Shown here in pieces: positions 22,417-40,078 of a stretch of DNA of 64,000 nucleotides (within the stretch, counting starts at the first letter, position 1; every line of letters starts with the position of its first letter). A program made the translations under genes and the position numbers. The DNA is taken from positions 12,413,233 to 12,477,232 of the forward strand of contig NC_090184.1 of the NCBI RefSeq assembly GCF_024679245.1. The letters run 5' to 3'. Source of the stretch: Pseudorasbora parva (Eukaryota; Chordata; Actinopteri; Cypriniformes; Gobionidae). Below the pieces are notes generated by a model. The model was not told the origin of the DNA. It was given only the letters and a program-made list of their open reading frames with translations, and made no database searches.

Positions 22417-23386
22417 TAGGGCCCAATAATTTCCGCGATCACGGAATCGCGGACGGAATGGCGGAATTGGCATATTAACGCGGAATCTGCATATAAACGC
22501 GGAATCTGGTGTTAACGCAGATTTCCCCAGAATTTTACATATTTGTAATGAAATTCTGTGTCATGTGGGTGGAGAACGTATGTCTGAGGATGGAACCACG
22601 AGGCGCCGCTCGCAGAACGCAAGCTTCTGGAGGGTCTGTAAGTCTGAACAAGTGAGTTTAGGTACATTGGTGCAGAGCCAGTGGTTGTTTTGTAGGCGAT
22701 AACTAGTGCCTAGAATTTGATGCGAGCAGCCATTGGCAACCAGTGCAGTTTGATGAAGAAAGGCGTAACATGCGCTTTCTTCGGCTCATTAAAGACCACT
22801 CTCGCCGCTGCATTCTGGATCAGCTGCAAGGGTTTGATAGTGCATGCTGGAAGCCCAGCCAGAAGAGCATTACAATAGTCCAGTCTGGAGAGAACAAGAG
22901 CTTAAACCAGGAGTTGTGCAGCCTGTTCTGATAGGAAGGGTCTGATATTTCTAATGTTGTATAAAGCAAATCTGCAGGACCGGGCTGTTGCAGTAATGTG
23001 GTCAGTGAAGTTTAACTGGTCATCAATCACAACTCCAAGGTTTCTGGCTGTCCTTGATGGAGTTATGGTCGATGAACCAAGCTGAATGGAGAAACCAAAG
23101 TGCAGTGTTATGTTGCATCATATTTTTTCTAAAAAGTAAATGTGATGTTTGTTACCTCAAAAATTGAAGGTCATTTCTGTTTTTTGTTTTATGTTCTATT
23201 ATATTAACATTAAAAGCACACTCTTTTTTTCACCAAAATAATAGTAAAGGGTAAAAAAAAAAACTTAATTGCCAAACATTTTAACGGAAAAAAAGGAATC
23301 TGCAAAAAATAAAACGGAAAAAACGGAATTTGGGAAAAAATAAAACGGAATTTGGGAAAAAATAAAACAGATTTTATAGGGCCCTA
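22417..23386. mobile_element. hAT-like element nested in the TTAA element
   Basis: Ends TAGGGCCCAATAATTTCCG and, reversed, TAGGGCCCTATAAAATCTG. Subterminal AAAACGGAATTTGGG units repeat near the right end. The target duplication is imperfect (AGGACGCC against a CACGCC-like right flank). Confidence 0.7.
22600..23100 (-). mobile_element. L2-like LINE fragment inside the nested hAT
   Basis: Minus-strand RT C-terminal sequence, nearly identical to 17801-18015 over about 200 bp and then matching the reverse complement of 13200-13390 (AGGTTTCTGGCTGTCCTTGA). It is the innermost layer of the nest. Confidence 0.85.
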
Positions 23387-24689
23387 CACGCCCATAAACA
23401 CTCTCTCAGCTGCAGACTACTCGTTATAGTCCGTGCCGCGCTCCACTTTATTCCTATGGGTGACATCAAGCAACTTCAACGCTTCAGCACAGCATTCCGG
23501 GAAGGCAGCGCTGCATTTAAACCGATTTGAAAGCAGAAATGATGGGAAGCTTCACAACATCGCTTCAGTCGTGTCGCAAAAGTGGATCACCACGGGCACT
23601 GATGTCACAGGACTTCACCAAATTATACCAAAGAAGTGTGTTTTTGACGGAGCGGTCCCAGCGATAAAGGTTCGGTCCTGCTTTGGAAGCAAGCGGTGAG
23701 TAAAACTGCTTCAAATGTCTATGTTGTTGGCTATCATCGTGTGAGTAAACATCAGTAAACGACACGATCGTGTATAGTTAATTTATCAATGGAGCATGCG
23801 ATCTATGGTGTGTTTAAATACATTTGTTTAGCCGACCAATATAGGTGTCAGTTTGTTTATTGTAAAACCACCCAAACATAAACCTAGCATTCTCACAAAG
23901 CGTGCTTCGTCATTCAAATGCGCTAACGTTTCTCCATTGTTGTTCTATGTATAACGTTATACTGGTCTGACGTGCAAAACCGTTTTGCTTGCTACTGCTG
24001 AGGTTTAGTCGCATACAATAGACCATAAAACGAATCATGTCCTCATAAACTGCGAATAAACACACACAAATGTTGACAGGCTACTAAATACAGTACATAT
24101 CACAGAGACGGACGTCCTGATGTTGTTGCTTCTCCTGTTCAATTTATTTCAGCCTACGGATCTGATTCTGGATCATATCTGTATAAGTTGAATCTGGTTG
24201 ATAGCTATGGTTTATATAGGGTAGCATTTTCTTCTCCACGCTTGAGGACGTCACCTCTTTGTGTGTACTCGTCATTCTTTAGCTCCGCCCACACGATACG
24301 CCTCGAGGCGCTCGTTTTTTCCCTGAAAGACTCTGTACAGCCTATATTCCTTTTATAAATATAATAAAACTAAAGACTTTTTGGAGATATGAAGGATGCA
24401 ATACTACTCTATAGGTACTCAAGATTGACATGAGATTGACTGAGTGTTTCACCCCCCCTTTAACACTGTCAAAGGTAAAAGACATTGAACAATATAAGAT
24501 ACAGACTATAAATTCTATTTGTGCCTTACACATTACATTGCTAAATATCAATCAATATCCTTTTTATGTTTTAGAATAAATATATCAAAATATTCATAAA
24601 AACATAAATAAAGTGTTTTTTAGGCTAATTAAAAATATTTCATTCATTTTAAACACTTCAAATTAAATAAAATTCATGCAGTTTTGCTG

Positions 24690-24895
24690 ATAATGTCCCT
24701 AGATGAAAACTCATTATCTCCTTATTCTGCATCACATTGTCGCTATATGATAAATTAAAATAAGCTGATAACATCACTGTTTTCTCCAGAACGACTGTAC
24801 AGCCAAATCTAATTTTGTTGCAATATTTTGTCCTGTTTGACACTGTGAAGCTGCTTTGACACAATTGTGATTGTAAAAGCACTATATAAATAAAG

Positions 24896-24935
<40 letters not shown>
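24690..24935 (+). mobile_element. LINE 3' tail fragment with (TTGA)n
   Basis: GCACTATATAAATAAAGTTGATT followed by GATT repeats, plus strand. Homologous to the tail at 16392-16690. Confidence 0.85.
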
Positions 24936-25935
24936 CGTAATCCTCCAACAGTGCCATCATGAAGCATTGCCTACCCGGGTCACCGGAGGATTTGTTTTAA
25001 CAAATAGACTGATCGTTAACACCTCAACAAAATCACAGAATTAATTTGTGGGGGAAAATTTAAGACAAAAATGTTATAGTGAACACATGCTTATTTATGA
25101 CGGTTTTGTAATGTAATAGTTAGGACTGAAGATGAGTAGCGATTGTGCTTCATGACTGTATTTGCAGACTTCGACATTTTATGATACAAGTAGCCTACAT
25201 TAAGGAAAATATTTCATTTTTACACTGTGTTGTGCAGTTCTCTAATAAAAGGGTTTTTCATGCTATTCTGCATCACATGTAGTCGCGCCATCTCCTCCTG
25301 CACTCCCGTTGTAGACGATGTGACTGTAAGGCAGCGATATATTATTTTAATACATTTTGAATTACGTTTGGATTTTACTAGATGCATATAGCCTAAAACA
25401 ATCAGCACAAATAACACTGTTGGATTTAATCTTCATGACAATGTGGATATAACGTATGAAATGGAGTGAAAATGAAATGGCATTAATTAATTCTTATAAT
25501 CTCACATTTATTTTCTACAACCTAACTTCAGTTCACAATTTCACCATCTGTGTCGCCAATTCTCTTTGTCTCTAGAATGTGCGTATGTTCAGCTCAAAGT
25601 TTGCTTAAAGGTGTGCACATTCTCCCATCAAGTTTGTTTTTATAGGTCACAACCATTGCGTGAGAACTGGTGTACGTACGTTTCCAGCCCCGTTTTGTGC
25701 GTACGCACGCTTTATAAATGAGACCCCAGATATTTAATCTCCTCCACATTCTCTATAGGTGTACCATCCAGAAATTTTACCTGCTTATGAAATGCAGATC
25801 TGGTTGCAAATAGCATGCTATAAGACTTATTTTAATTCAATAAAAGCAGATTTGAAGAGAACCATATTTGAATAAGATTAAAATCAAATTGAGGTTTGAA
25901 TCCTAAATATCTCCAAGCGGCAACCTCCTGTTGTC

Positions 25936-26480
25936 TCCCTTAAAGCCAATACGGAAGTAATTTAAACTGACATTCCTCAACTCGTCACTAGGGACAGGCT
26001 CCAGAAGGGAACAGAATCTCATTGAGCCCCATGTTAAAATTCCCAACTTTACAGCAGAAAAAAAAGAAGAAGAAAAAAGAAAAAAAAAAGAAGAAAAAAA
26101 AACTTGTTAAGAGCCTGTGTATAAATTGTGGTTTTGGTCTATACAGCAAATTTGCCCTTCATGACAACTGTGAGGTTTTTTTATTTTTATAACTCATTAA
26201 TTTACATTATTTAAAGCCTTAAAGTTCTGCATTAAGGGTGTGGTTACTTTGAGTGGCAGGTGGATAGCCATTTATCCGGCGTCTATAGTCATTGTGTCAC
26301 TCAAGCTCCGCCCACATCCTGCCTCTTTGCCCATTTTCTGTTATCAGGGAGCGACTTGCAATAACGCTTTGCCAAAATGGGAACAGCCATGTCTCTACGC
26401 TTCAGAGTGGCTTATTGGAATCCTATGGGTGACGTCACTGATACTACGTCCATATTTTGTATGGATATATCATAATTAGA
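25936..26480. repeat. Interspersed repeat of unknown class
   Basis: The GAGCCCCATGTTAAAATTCC segment, an AAG-rich run and the TGGGTGACGTCACTGATACT end look like a dispersed cyprinid repeat I recognise but cannot classify. Confidence 0.45.
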
Positions 26481-26488
26481 TGTGTGTA

Positions 26489-27342
<854 letters not shown>

Positions 27343-27709
27343 AGATGATTGAAAAAACAAATAGAAGAAAAATGCTAATTAAAGGCATTGGCCATTGAAA
27401 TCAGTAATAATGTTATTACTGATTTCATTGAAAAGTAGGTAATAATGTTATTGCATCTAAGTTTGGAAGGAAGATTTGTAATGGTTAAGTCTCTACCAAA
27501 ATTGCTTAGGGTTTTCGATGTTATCTGATAACGATTGTTTATAATAATTTGATTTTGTATTCCTCATTTTTAGTTGTACAAGTATTTCTTAGTTACTTAT
27601 ATTCAAACAAATCATCACCTTTGTCGTGTGGTATCTGACCCAGGATTTATCTAATTTAAATATGTGTATTAAATCCCTGCCAATCCAAGGTAAATGACTA
27701 CCCATGACC

Positions 27710-28277
27710 TTAAACGGTTATTTCACCGAAAAATGAAAATTCTGTCAATAATTACTTACCCTAATGTTGGTCGACACCCGTAAGACTGCCATTCATCTTT
27801 GGAACACAGTTTAAGATATTTTATTCAGCATTATCTTCTTTCCTGTGTTTGTTTTCAATCCACAAACAAAGAGTCGAACGGTTATGAATCAGCGTACTGA
27901 TTCATGATTCGGATCGTTGTCTAACTGCCAAACTGCTGAAATCACGTGACATTGGTGATCTGAATTCTGAATAAAAGAAAATGCTGAATAAAATCATAGT
28001 TTGTTATTTTTGGACCACAATGTATTTTAGATGCTCCAAGGGATTCTAAAAAAACCAACTGATGTCACATATTGACTACTTTGATTATGTATTTATTACC
28101 TTTTTGGAAAGGGACAGTATACCATACATTCAAAGGAGGAACAGAAAGCTCTTGGACTAAATATAAAATATCTTAAACTGTGTTCTGAAGATAAACAGAG
28201 GTCTTACGGGTGTGGAACGACATTAGGGTAAGTAATTATTGACAGAATTAAAATTTTGGGGGGAACTAACCCTTTAA
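27710..28277. mobile_element. TTAA-flanked palindromic element, copy A
   Basis: TTAA at both ends. Arms carry AAAAATGAAAATTCTGTCAA and, inverted, TTGACAGAATTAAAATTTTG, plus CACACCCGTAAGAC-type sequence inverted as CTTACGGGTGTGG. No ORF. Confidence 0.85.
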
Positions 28278-28419
28278 TAGACGTCCAAGGTGCATGTTTA
28301 TCTATGACTTTAAGAAGCTCTGAGAGAAAGAAGTTTCAGGGATCTTCAACATAAGGAATTATTTGAAATATGGACCAGTCAATATTAATTGAATCTTTGA
28401 TAAAGGCCTCTGTGTTCAG

Positions 28420-28989
28420 TTAAAGGGTTAGTTCACCCAAAAATGAAATGTCTTTCATTAATGACTCACCCCAATGTCGTTCCACACCCGTAAGACGTCT
28501 GTTCATCCTCAGAACACAGTTTAAGATATTTTAGATTTAGTCCGAGGGCTTTCTGTCCTTTAAATGTAAGTGTATGCCCACTTGCTGTCCACGTCCATAA
28601 GGTAATGAAAACGTCATCAAAGTAGTCCACATTTGAAATCAGTTGGTTAGTTAGACTCTTTTGAAGAGTCAACAATACATTTTGGTCCAAAAATAACAAA
28701 AAATGTGACTTTATTCAGCATTGTCTTCTCTTCCGCGTTTGTTTTCAAACCTCAAATAAAGAATTAAACGGTCGCGAATCAGTGATTGATTCGTGATTCA
28801 TATCGCCAATGTCACTTGATTTCAGCAGTTTGCCAGTTTGACACGAGATCCGAATCTTGAATCATGACCATTTGATTCTTTATTTGAGGAACACAAGAGA
28901 AGACAATGCTGAATAGTCGTATTTTTTGTTATTTTTGCACCAAAATGTATTGTCATGCTTTGCTCATTTTGGGTAAACTAACCCTTTAA
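28420..28989. mobile_element. TTAA-flanked palindromic element, copy B
   Basis: Left arm TTAAAGGGTTAGTTCACCC, right arm GGGTAAACTAACCCTTTAA. Same family as copy A, with which it shares the interior TTTGTTTTCAA and CGTGATTCA blocks. Confidence 0.88.
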
Positions 28990-28991
28990 CC

Positions 28992-29528
28992 TAGCCTGAC
29001 AAGCCAGACCCACATCAAGATGTTTGGTCTGGAAACTCACCATAGACAGGGCTCAATCCGAGGGGCGGGATAAACGGTTGTCTTTCAAACTCCCTCTGCA
29101 CACGATAGGATAGCGTTACATCAACCAGAGCAACGAAGGTGAAACAGAGCTTGTTGATAGACTAAACATTCATCGTATCCGGTCGGCTAAACTCCGAACA
29201 CATCTTCCCTTTTTAAGAATGACTTCAGTGCCGTTCTTTGTTCTTTTCTCAGAGAACAGCTTAACTCCAAGTCTTCCAGAATCACAGTCAAAGCTGATTC
29301 GAAAGACCCCCGCCATTCGCCAGTTTCTGTGTTTACGAGACAACAGAAGCACGCAAACGCAACTCAGCCGTCGTCATTATGGCCCCGCCCGCCGACTCTA
29401 TACACGATGTGATTGGCCCGCCCAGATTGTGAGGAATACAGCTCAGAAGGGTATTGAGAGTTCCTAGACGACACTTGCGGGCAGATTAAATTTGCTGCCG
29501 CTAGGGTGCGTCTAGATTTCTAGGCTAC
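28992..29528. mobile_element. hAT-like MITE inserted at the edge of copy B
   Basis: Termini TAGCCTGACAAGCCAGACC and, reversed, TAGCCTAGAAATCTAGACG. The sequence CCTTTAACC flanks it (28983-28991 and 29528-29536), giving an 8-9 bp target duplication that includes the right TTAA of copy B. The ORF inside has no family match. Confidence 0.78.
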
Positions 29529-29554
29529 CTTTAACCTGACAGTAAAGTCAATCA

Positions 29555-29735
29555 TGCTAGAAACATTATTTTTATTATATAGTTATTTATTTCAGAATTT
29601 AATTGCTTATTTATTCATTTATTTCTGCACTTCTTTTAGCATTTCTTTATTAATTAATTTATTTATTTCCACATTTATTTATTTATTTATTTTATTCTGC
29701 ATTTATTTATTTATGCATTTATTTATTAGGGACAA
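29555..29735. repeat. (TTTA)n-rich low complexity
   Basis: TTTATTTA units with interruptions; the overlapping ORF is low-complexity. Confidence 0.85.
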
Positions 29736-30173
29736 TACAGTTTGTCCACAGTTCAATACATACTATGGTTTTTTAACCACAGCTTTCAGTTCAGGTCGGT
29801 TCAGATGGCTAGTCACATCAGTTTTTTGCCATTCTATTCTTAGGCCGACAGGAACAAAAAGTATTACTTTATTTCAATACTCTTCATTGATTTGACTTAA
29901 AAGACTTGGAAAAACCTTACTTAAACTTAAAACTTTACTTAAAAAAAAAAAAAAACGTGTACATATTTCCGCACATGCGCACTTCAATAAGCCGACAGAA
30001 AGCAGGCTAATGCATTTAATGCTGCGCAAAATCGGGGTAAGGGGCAAAAACTACCTCCCGACCGGTTAATGCTTACACCGTTTATGACCTTACTCCGATA
30101 AAAGAAAACAGGTTACCGCGTTTACATGACCATGTTCAATGTCGGCTTAAGAACATGTAAACGCACCCAATGA

Positions 30174-30299
30174 AGGCCTGTCTGAGCCATCAGATTTCAG
30201 CAAAAATATCTTGATTTGTGTTCGGAAGATTACAGGTGTCGAACGACATTAGGATAGGTAATTACAGAATTTTCATTTTTGGGTGAACTAGCCCTTTAA
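30174..30299. mobile_element. TTAA-flanked palindromic element, right arm only
   Basis: Ends GGGTGAACTAGCCCTTTAA and carries GTGTCGAACGACATTAGGAT, the right arm of the copy A/B/D family. Left arm lost. Confidence 0.8.
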
Positions 30300-32218
<1,919 letters not shown>

Positions 32219-32815
32219 AACTCTTATCACCCAGACATAATTTAACTAAATATATCTACATATAGTTGAGGACAGAGTGAGTGGGTAAGCCCGTCATACA
32301 AACTTGAGAGCACTTCTTGTTTTCTTGTTAAACTATTTACTTTTGTGAGGAAGAAAATACTTCATGTAGCCTTGGCTACAGTATGCCTACCACTTGTGAA
32401 GTTGTGTGACAGTTTTAGAATTTTAATTTGCACTACAAAGAGTTTAGGCTAAGTTAGGCTAATATATTTTTATTGTTATTAATATTTTCTATTTTTGGTA
32501 GACTTTTCTTAAGGAGCATAATTTATTTTTAGATGTATTTTTTGGCCAGTTGGGGTCTGTGTAATAAATATTACAGTTCTAAACAATCTATTTTGTTTTA
32601 TTGTTCCTCTATAGTACTGATATTTACAATAATGTATTGAATTTGATAGGTGTCTCTCACATTGTCCCACAGCAACATTAAAATAGTGTAGATTAGTGTA
32701 CAATGTTTTATAATAATAATTTATTATATTTAGTGTCCATTTCATTTTTTTAACATTTAATATTGAGGGCATCCAAGTTATTTGACATATTTGAACATAT
32801 ATAAAAAAAAAAGTG

Positions 32816-32960
32816 TAACACAGTAGTTACTTTTCCTGGTAATTAGTTACTTTCATAATGATATAACTCAGTTACTAATTTAGTTACTATTTGTAAGAAG
32901 TAACTAGTAACTATAACTAATTACAAAAAAGTAATTTTCAAAGTAACTTGACCAACACTG
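32816..32960. mobile_element. hAT terminal fragment (AGTTACTTTTT family)
   Basis: Repeated GTTACT/AGTAACT motifs ending CTTGACCAACACTG at 32960, a relative of the hAT end at 7016. Left end absent. Confidence 0.65.
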
Positions 32961-33239
32961 TATATTGATTAACTTTCAAAGCACTCTCCTCACAAACCCA
33001 TCAACCAGACTGAGCCAACAGGGACTCGTTAAGTAAGATCTGGGGGTTTGAAGCTTCTGACATGCAAAGTGAAACTCGCAAGTAATTGGACAGAAAGTGA
33101 GGCTTCATTTGTCATCGATCACGTGACACAGGGAAACCAATACACACCCCGATACAGAGCTTCACTACAAATTGTGTCGCACAAATTGTGTGCAATACGC
33201 ACATTGAAGCTTTAGTGTCATATGTAACATCACGATCCG

Positions 33240-33800
33240 ACCTTCAGAGGACTCAGCAGACTGGGCATCTTTCAAATCCAATCTCCCTGCCCTTCCGCTG
33301 CATCAGGGGAAACACGATACAGCAGACTCCTTTCCTACAGCAGGAGGGAACCAGCATAAAGGAGTTTGTTTAACGGTTCCTGTTTGCAGTGGAGGGGCTC
33401 AACATCAGGCAAGTTGAACTAAAGGACAGTTTTAACAACCGCCTCAATAATCCTGTCATGCCTGGGAGATGGGAATGCTGGGGACGCTATCATTTTGTCA
33501 GTTTGTGGGGTATGTTTACAATTGGGATGGTGGAGGAGTCCCCTGGAGGGGTAGTCTTCCACCTCTTGGGCCTCCCCAATTTTCCCCACAGACTGCCAAG
33601 TCCCCAGTCCTGCGATGACCCCTTCAGGGAGAGGGAGGAGAAAGAATGGGGTCACCACATCTGCCACCTACCCGGAGGTCCTGTGTCCGGCTGTCTGTGT
33701 TCCGGTGGATCGTGTTCCGGTGGTCCCAGTTCCGATGGTTCCAAATTCAGTGATTCCGAAATGGAGGAGGAAGAGAAGAAGTTCCTTCGACTGTTCCTGT
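33240..33800 (+). pseudogene. Gag-like retroelement remnant
   Basis: A frame interrupted by one stop (at about 33371) reads EGTSIKEFV, then FAVEGLNIRQVELKDSFNNR and LNNPVMPGRWECWGRYHFV. This spacing resembles gag-like proteins of fish LTR elements (an FV...L..F...L+ pattern followed by a low-complexity tail). No protease, RT or LTR is present nearby. The match is by pattern only and could be wrong. Confidence 0.35.
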
Positions 33801-34330
33801 GATCCCAGATCCGGCAGTCTGTGTTCTGGTGGATCGTGTTCCGGTGGATCATGTTCCGGTGGTCCCTGTTCTGTTGGTCCCTGTTCCGGTGGATCCTGGT
33901 CCATATTCTGGTGGTCCGTGTTCCGGTGGACCCAGTTCCAGAGGATCCTGTTCAGTAGGATTGTGTTCCAGTGGTCCCAGTTCTGGTGATCACAAGTCCA
34001 GCATTCCCTAGTCCAGAGCCACCCAGGGTGATTGCTTTACTATGGTTGGCCAGTGCATCAATTCTGGGGGCCCCAAGTCCGGCGATCTCTAGTCCAGAGC
34101 CACCCAGAGTGATTGCTCTACCATGGTTGACCAGTGCAGTGAGTCCAGTGGTCCGTGTTCCAGTGGATTATGTTCCGTTGGACCCACTTCCAGTGGTCCC
34201 TGTTCCGGCGGTCCAAGTTCCGGTGGATCATGTTCCGGTGGTCCCTGTTCCAGTGGATCCTGGTCCATATTCCGGTGGTCTGTGTTCTGGTGGTCCCAGT
34301 TTCGGTGATGCCAAGTCCAGCGATCTCTAG
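33690..34330. repeat. GTTCCGGTGGTCC-type minisatellite
   Basis: Some 30 degenerate units of CCGGTGGATC(A/G)TGTT and CCGGTGGTCCCTGTT, separated twice by a longer cassette (AGTCCAGAGCCACCCAGAGT; about 34010 and 34090). All frames are open because of the repeat, so the many overlapping ORFs are not evidence of genes. Confidence 0.85.
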
Positions 34331-34337
34331 TCCAGAG

Positions 34338-36170
34338 TAGGGATGGGCGATATCTTAAATTTACCGGTAAAAATTCTCACCATGATAAGAATTTGTCTTC
34401 TGTGATAAGAACGATCAAGCCTATGTTGATGGCGCGACCCATTCGCATCTCTTGTGCAGTGCGTAAACAAATATGGCGGAAGCTGCGGAGGGGTTTATTG
34501 CTGAAGGAGGAGCTATCTCTACAACCTGGAGCTAGTACACACAGATATATATTCACGCGATGAGCACTTGGACTGAGCGCAAAGATTTGCGCTTTGTCAA
34601 ACGATCCGTAAAGCGGGCCATTTCAGTTAATCTCAGTTGATACGCAGTATATTTGAAGCACAGTAAACACTAGTGTGAGGTGTCCGACTGAGAGCGCTCA
34701 GTCTTTCTCACAGACTCAAAGAGAGACGTAGAGAGTCTTATACCACGCATAATGATCAGCGTGCTACATGCAAACAATATTCTTGTTGTATTTTCCTGTA
34801 AAATAATGGCGTTCGTTGGGAACTATTCAGCCTAATGCGCAAACGGCAATCTCATTGGCTGGCGTGCACCTATTACTGTACCCGTTTTGATTTCAGCAAA
34901 TCAGTTCAAGGAACCACTGACAACATCATTAATATTCATAAACCCAACAACTCCTCAATCCTTACGCTATGTTCACAACAAACGCGAATTGAGCGTCAAA
35001 ATTGCGTCTACTGCGTTGACATTTTGAATCCATTCGCGCGTCCGCAGCTAATTGGACATGCGTAGAAATCGAGCATTTGAAGCGAAATAGACGCGTGTTA
35101 AAGGCGCTCCAGGTGAAATATATTAAGCATTAACAGCCACACGTGGTTCAGCCAATGCACTACCTGGATTATCTTAACTGCATGTATATTTAAATAAAAT
35201 ATAAAGTAATGAAACTTCACTTTGCCCTTAGTCAAAATGATTTGGTAGGCAACAATAGATTAATTGGACCAAAGATCGCCCATTATATGTACACAAGATG
35301 AAGCATTTGTCATGTTAACCTCTACAGAGACATCCGAGCCAGCGGCAAATGCCAGAAGGACTGGCTGAGGAAAGGCTGCTCTCGCTGGGGTTAAGAAGCG
35401 CTGAGCGCCTGGAGATTGCCTGGATCTCACAACTCCAAAAACGCAAGAGTCTTCTTTTTAAATAGGCTCTGTCTATGAGACGCTCAAATACAGCTAAATA
35501 GAGAGAGCTCTGTTGATAACTAAACACATATTTAATTACTACAGTAGTGATTTCTCGCTAGAAATGATATCAGAAGTGGAATATGTTGGTAAAAAACATA
35601 CATTTACACACAAACTGACCCGCAAACGCAACTTCTAGACGGCATCTTTTTTCCCAGCTCAACTGTCACTGAATGGAAAGCACAGGATTGTGGGATATCA
35701 AAGGCAGCGAAGGACACGTGTACACCTTTTTTTTTTTTTTCGAAGAACCCCCCGAGAAGTTATTGTTTAGGGCTAGTAGTTGGCAGGTTTTGTTGTAAAA
35801 ACTTGGTAACCCTGTCTGCACGTGCGCTGGAATAAACAATCTTTGCCGGTGTTGTAAAAAAATTAAAGAATTTAATGGTACACAGAGTACTTACCCAACA
35901 TGATCATCATTTTTGAGAGAAATTTGTGAAGGTGAATGCATATACAAACAAGCTCTCCGTTTAAGATTTGAACAAATATAATCCAAGCCCCTTTGATGAC
36001 GTGCATGATTACGTTACTGTTTATCATCTGTCCGGCATCGTCTAAAGCCCGCCCTGATGATTTCATTGGAGATAATTACTCCTCTATGGAGCAAGGCCAG
36101 ACCGAACTGCCCGACCTAAAACAATTGTGGGCGGGGTTAAATTCGGCTAGCATCCAGGCGAAACATATGT
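34338..36170. other. Repeat-derived intergenic DNA
   Basis: Begins with a hAT-type end TAGGGATGGGCGATATC at 34338 whose partner is missing. 35870-36170 carries a dispersed repeat ending GGCTAGCATCCAGGCG. No gene is seen. Confidence 0.45.
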
Positions 36171-36829
36171 GACACAAAACTGCAAATCCACATTTCACTG
36201 CCTGAATTCCTGTTGTTTCTGCAAATTGCAGTGATGCAGTGAACCCATACCAAGACGTTCAAAATCCAACAAAAGTAATAAAATATATATAGGCCTATAG
36301 TCTATCTGGTCTTTGCTGTATTGAGTGATTTATTTATATATTTTAATAGGTAATTTTATGTATGTAAATGTTATTTTAATAGTTTTTCAAAAGTTTAACT
36401 AAAATCACAAAACATGTAGACTACCACTGTCAGAAGCTCTGTGGTAGCCTACATAAAGATCAACATTGCAATTAATTTATTACAATTATACATTCACACA
36501 ACAAAAAAAACATTTTCACAGCATTTAAGAATGAATGGAAGCACCTTTTAATTATTTTATCATTTTAACAGTTTTAAGTAACTTCATTAAAATAGCAAGT
36601 ATGTTACAGAAAACAGTTTTCAAAGGAGGAGATTTGGACATTCGTCATTTGATTTATCAGAATTATGAAGTTAACAAACAGTCAATAGTTTTAACTTCAT
36701 GTTCGTAATAATGCATCGCATAATAAACAAACAAAACGTCTGTCTTTTTTTACAGTCCATTGTTGATCATCACGTTCCAGCAGCTGCAGCGTTGATAGGT
36801 GGCCTGGCCATGACGAGTTCCATGACGAC

Positions 36830-36955
36830 AGCAGGCCTGAAGGCGGAAGTAAGACAATCAACAACTAAACACGGAACAGCGATTGACGTTAACAGCAGTG
36901 TCTAGAAACAAACAGAATCAGAGGGATTTCTTAGTTTCGGACTACATAAAACAAT
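36830..36955 (+). promoter_or_regulatory. Likely promoter and 5' UTR of chmp4b
   Basis: The segment just before the chmp4b ATG is free of recognisable transposons and lacks a TATA box. It carries a GGCGGAAGTAAG motif at about 36842, matching the ETS-type CGGAAGT site common in TATA-less housekeeping promoters. The transcription start cannot be fixed from sequence. Confidence 0.4.

Positions 36956-40078
<3,123 letters not shown>

Larger units (their letters stand above)
22123..24463. mobile_element. TTAA-target element nested in the Harbinger
   Basis: Left end CTAAGGGGG...GTGAAATGCTG and right end GTGTTTCACCCCCCCTTTAA match both ends of the shorter copy at 46721-47900 (for example GGATGCAATACTACTCTATA). 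The left TTAA has drifted to CTAA. Interior is enlarged by a nested hAT. Confidence 0.85.
21843..25728. mobile_element. PIF/Harbinger-like element, containing nested insertions
   Basis: Ends are GGGGCCTCATTTATAAAA and, reversed, GGGGTCTCATTTATAAAG. The flanking bases are CTG on the left and CAG on the right; the disrupted LINE reading implies CAG as the original 3-bp target. Subterminal GTACGTACG motifs occur on both sides. A related copy lies at 26585-27342. Confidence 0.8.
21200..25935 (-). mobile_element. LINE ORF2 C-terminal fragment, minus strand, split by a 3.9 kb nest
   Basis: Reading right to left, 25935-25729 encodes SYSMLFATRSAFHKQVKFLD and ENVEEIKYLG. The frame resumes beyond the insertion at 21840 with LWLDSQL, then LPIIDYTDVVY-type sequence (about 21700) and YNLRDSNHLLFCVPNITKET and ISSFHQFKRSLLNQL (21460-21290). 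The codons on both sides join into one LINE RT thumb/C-terminal region. Several stops are present. Confidence 0.85.

Noticed and set aside
29219..29467. 82-residue ORF
   Set aside because: Inside the MITE at 28992-29528; non-autonomous and without a recognisable domain.
33615..34340. Several overlapping ORFs rich in V, P, S, G and C
   Set aside because: They are alternative readings of one minisatellite with open frames on both strands.
36760..36905. Frame with acceptor-like TTTTTTACAG reading SIVDHHVPAAAALIGGLAMT
   Set aside because: It lies just before the chmp4b start, has no matching upstream exon or known family, and contains an ETS-type promoter motif. Promoter or 5' UTR is the simpler reading.
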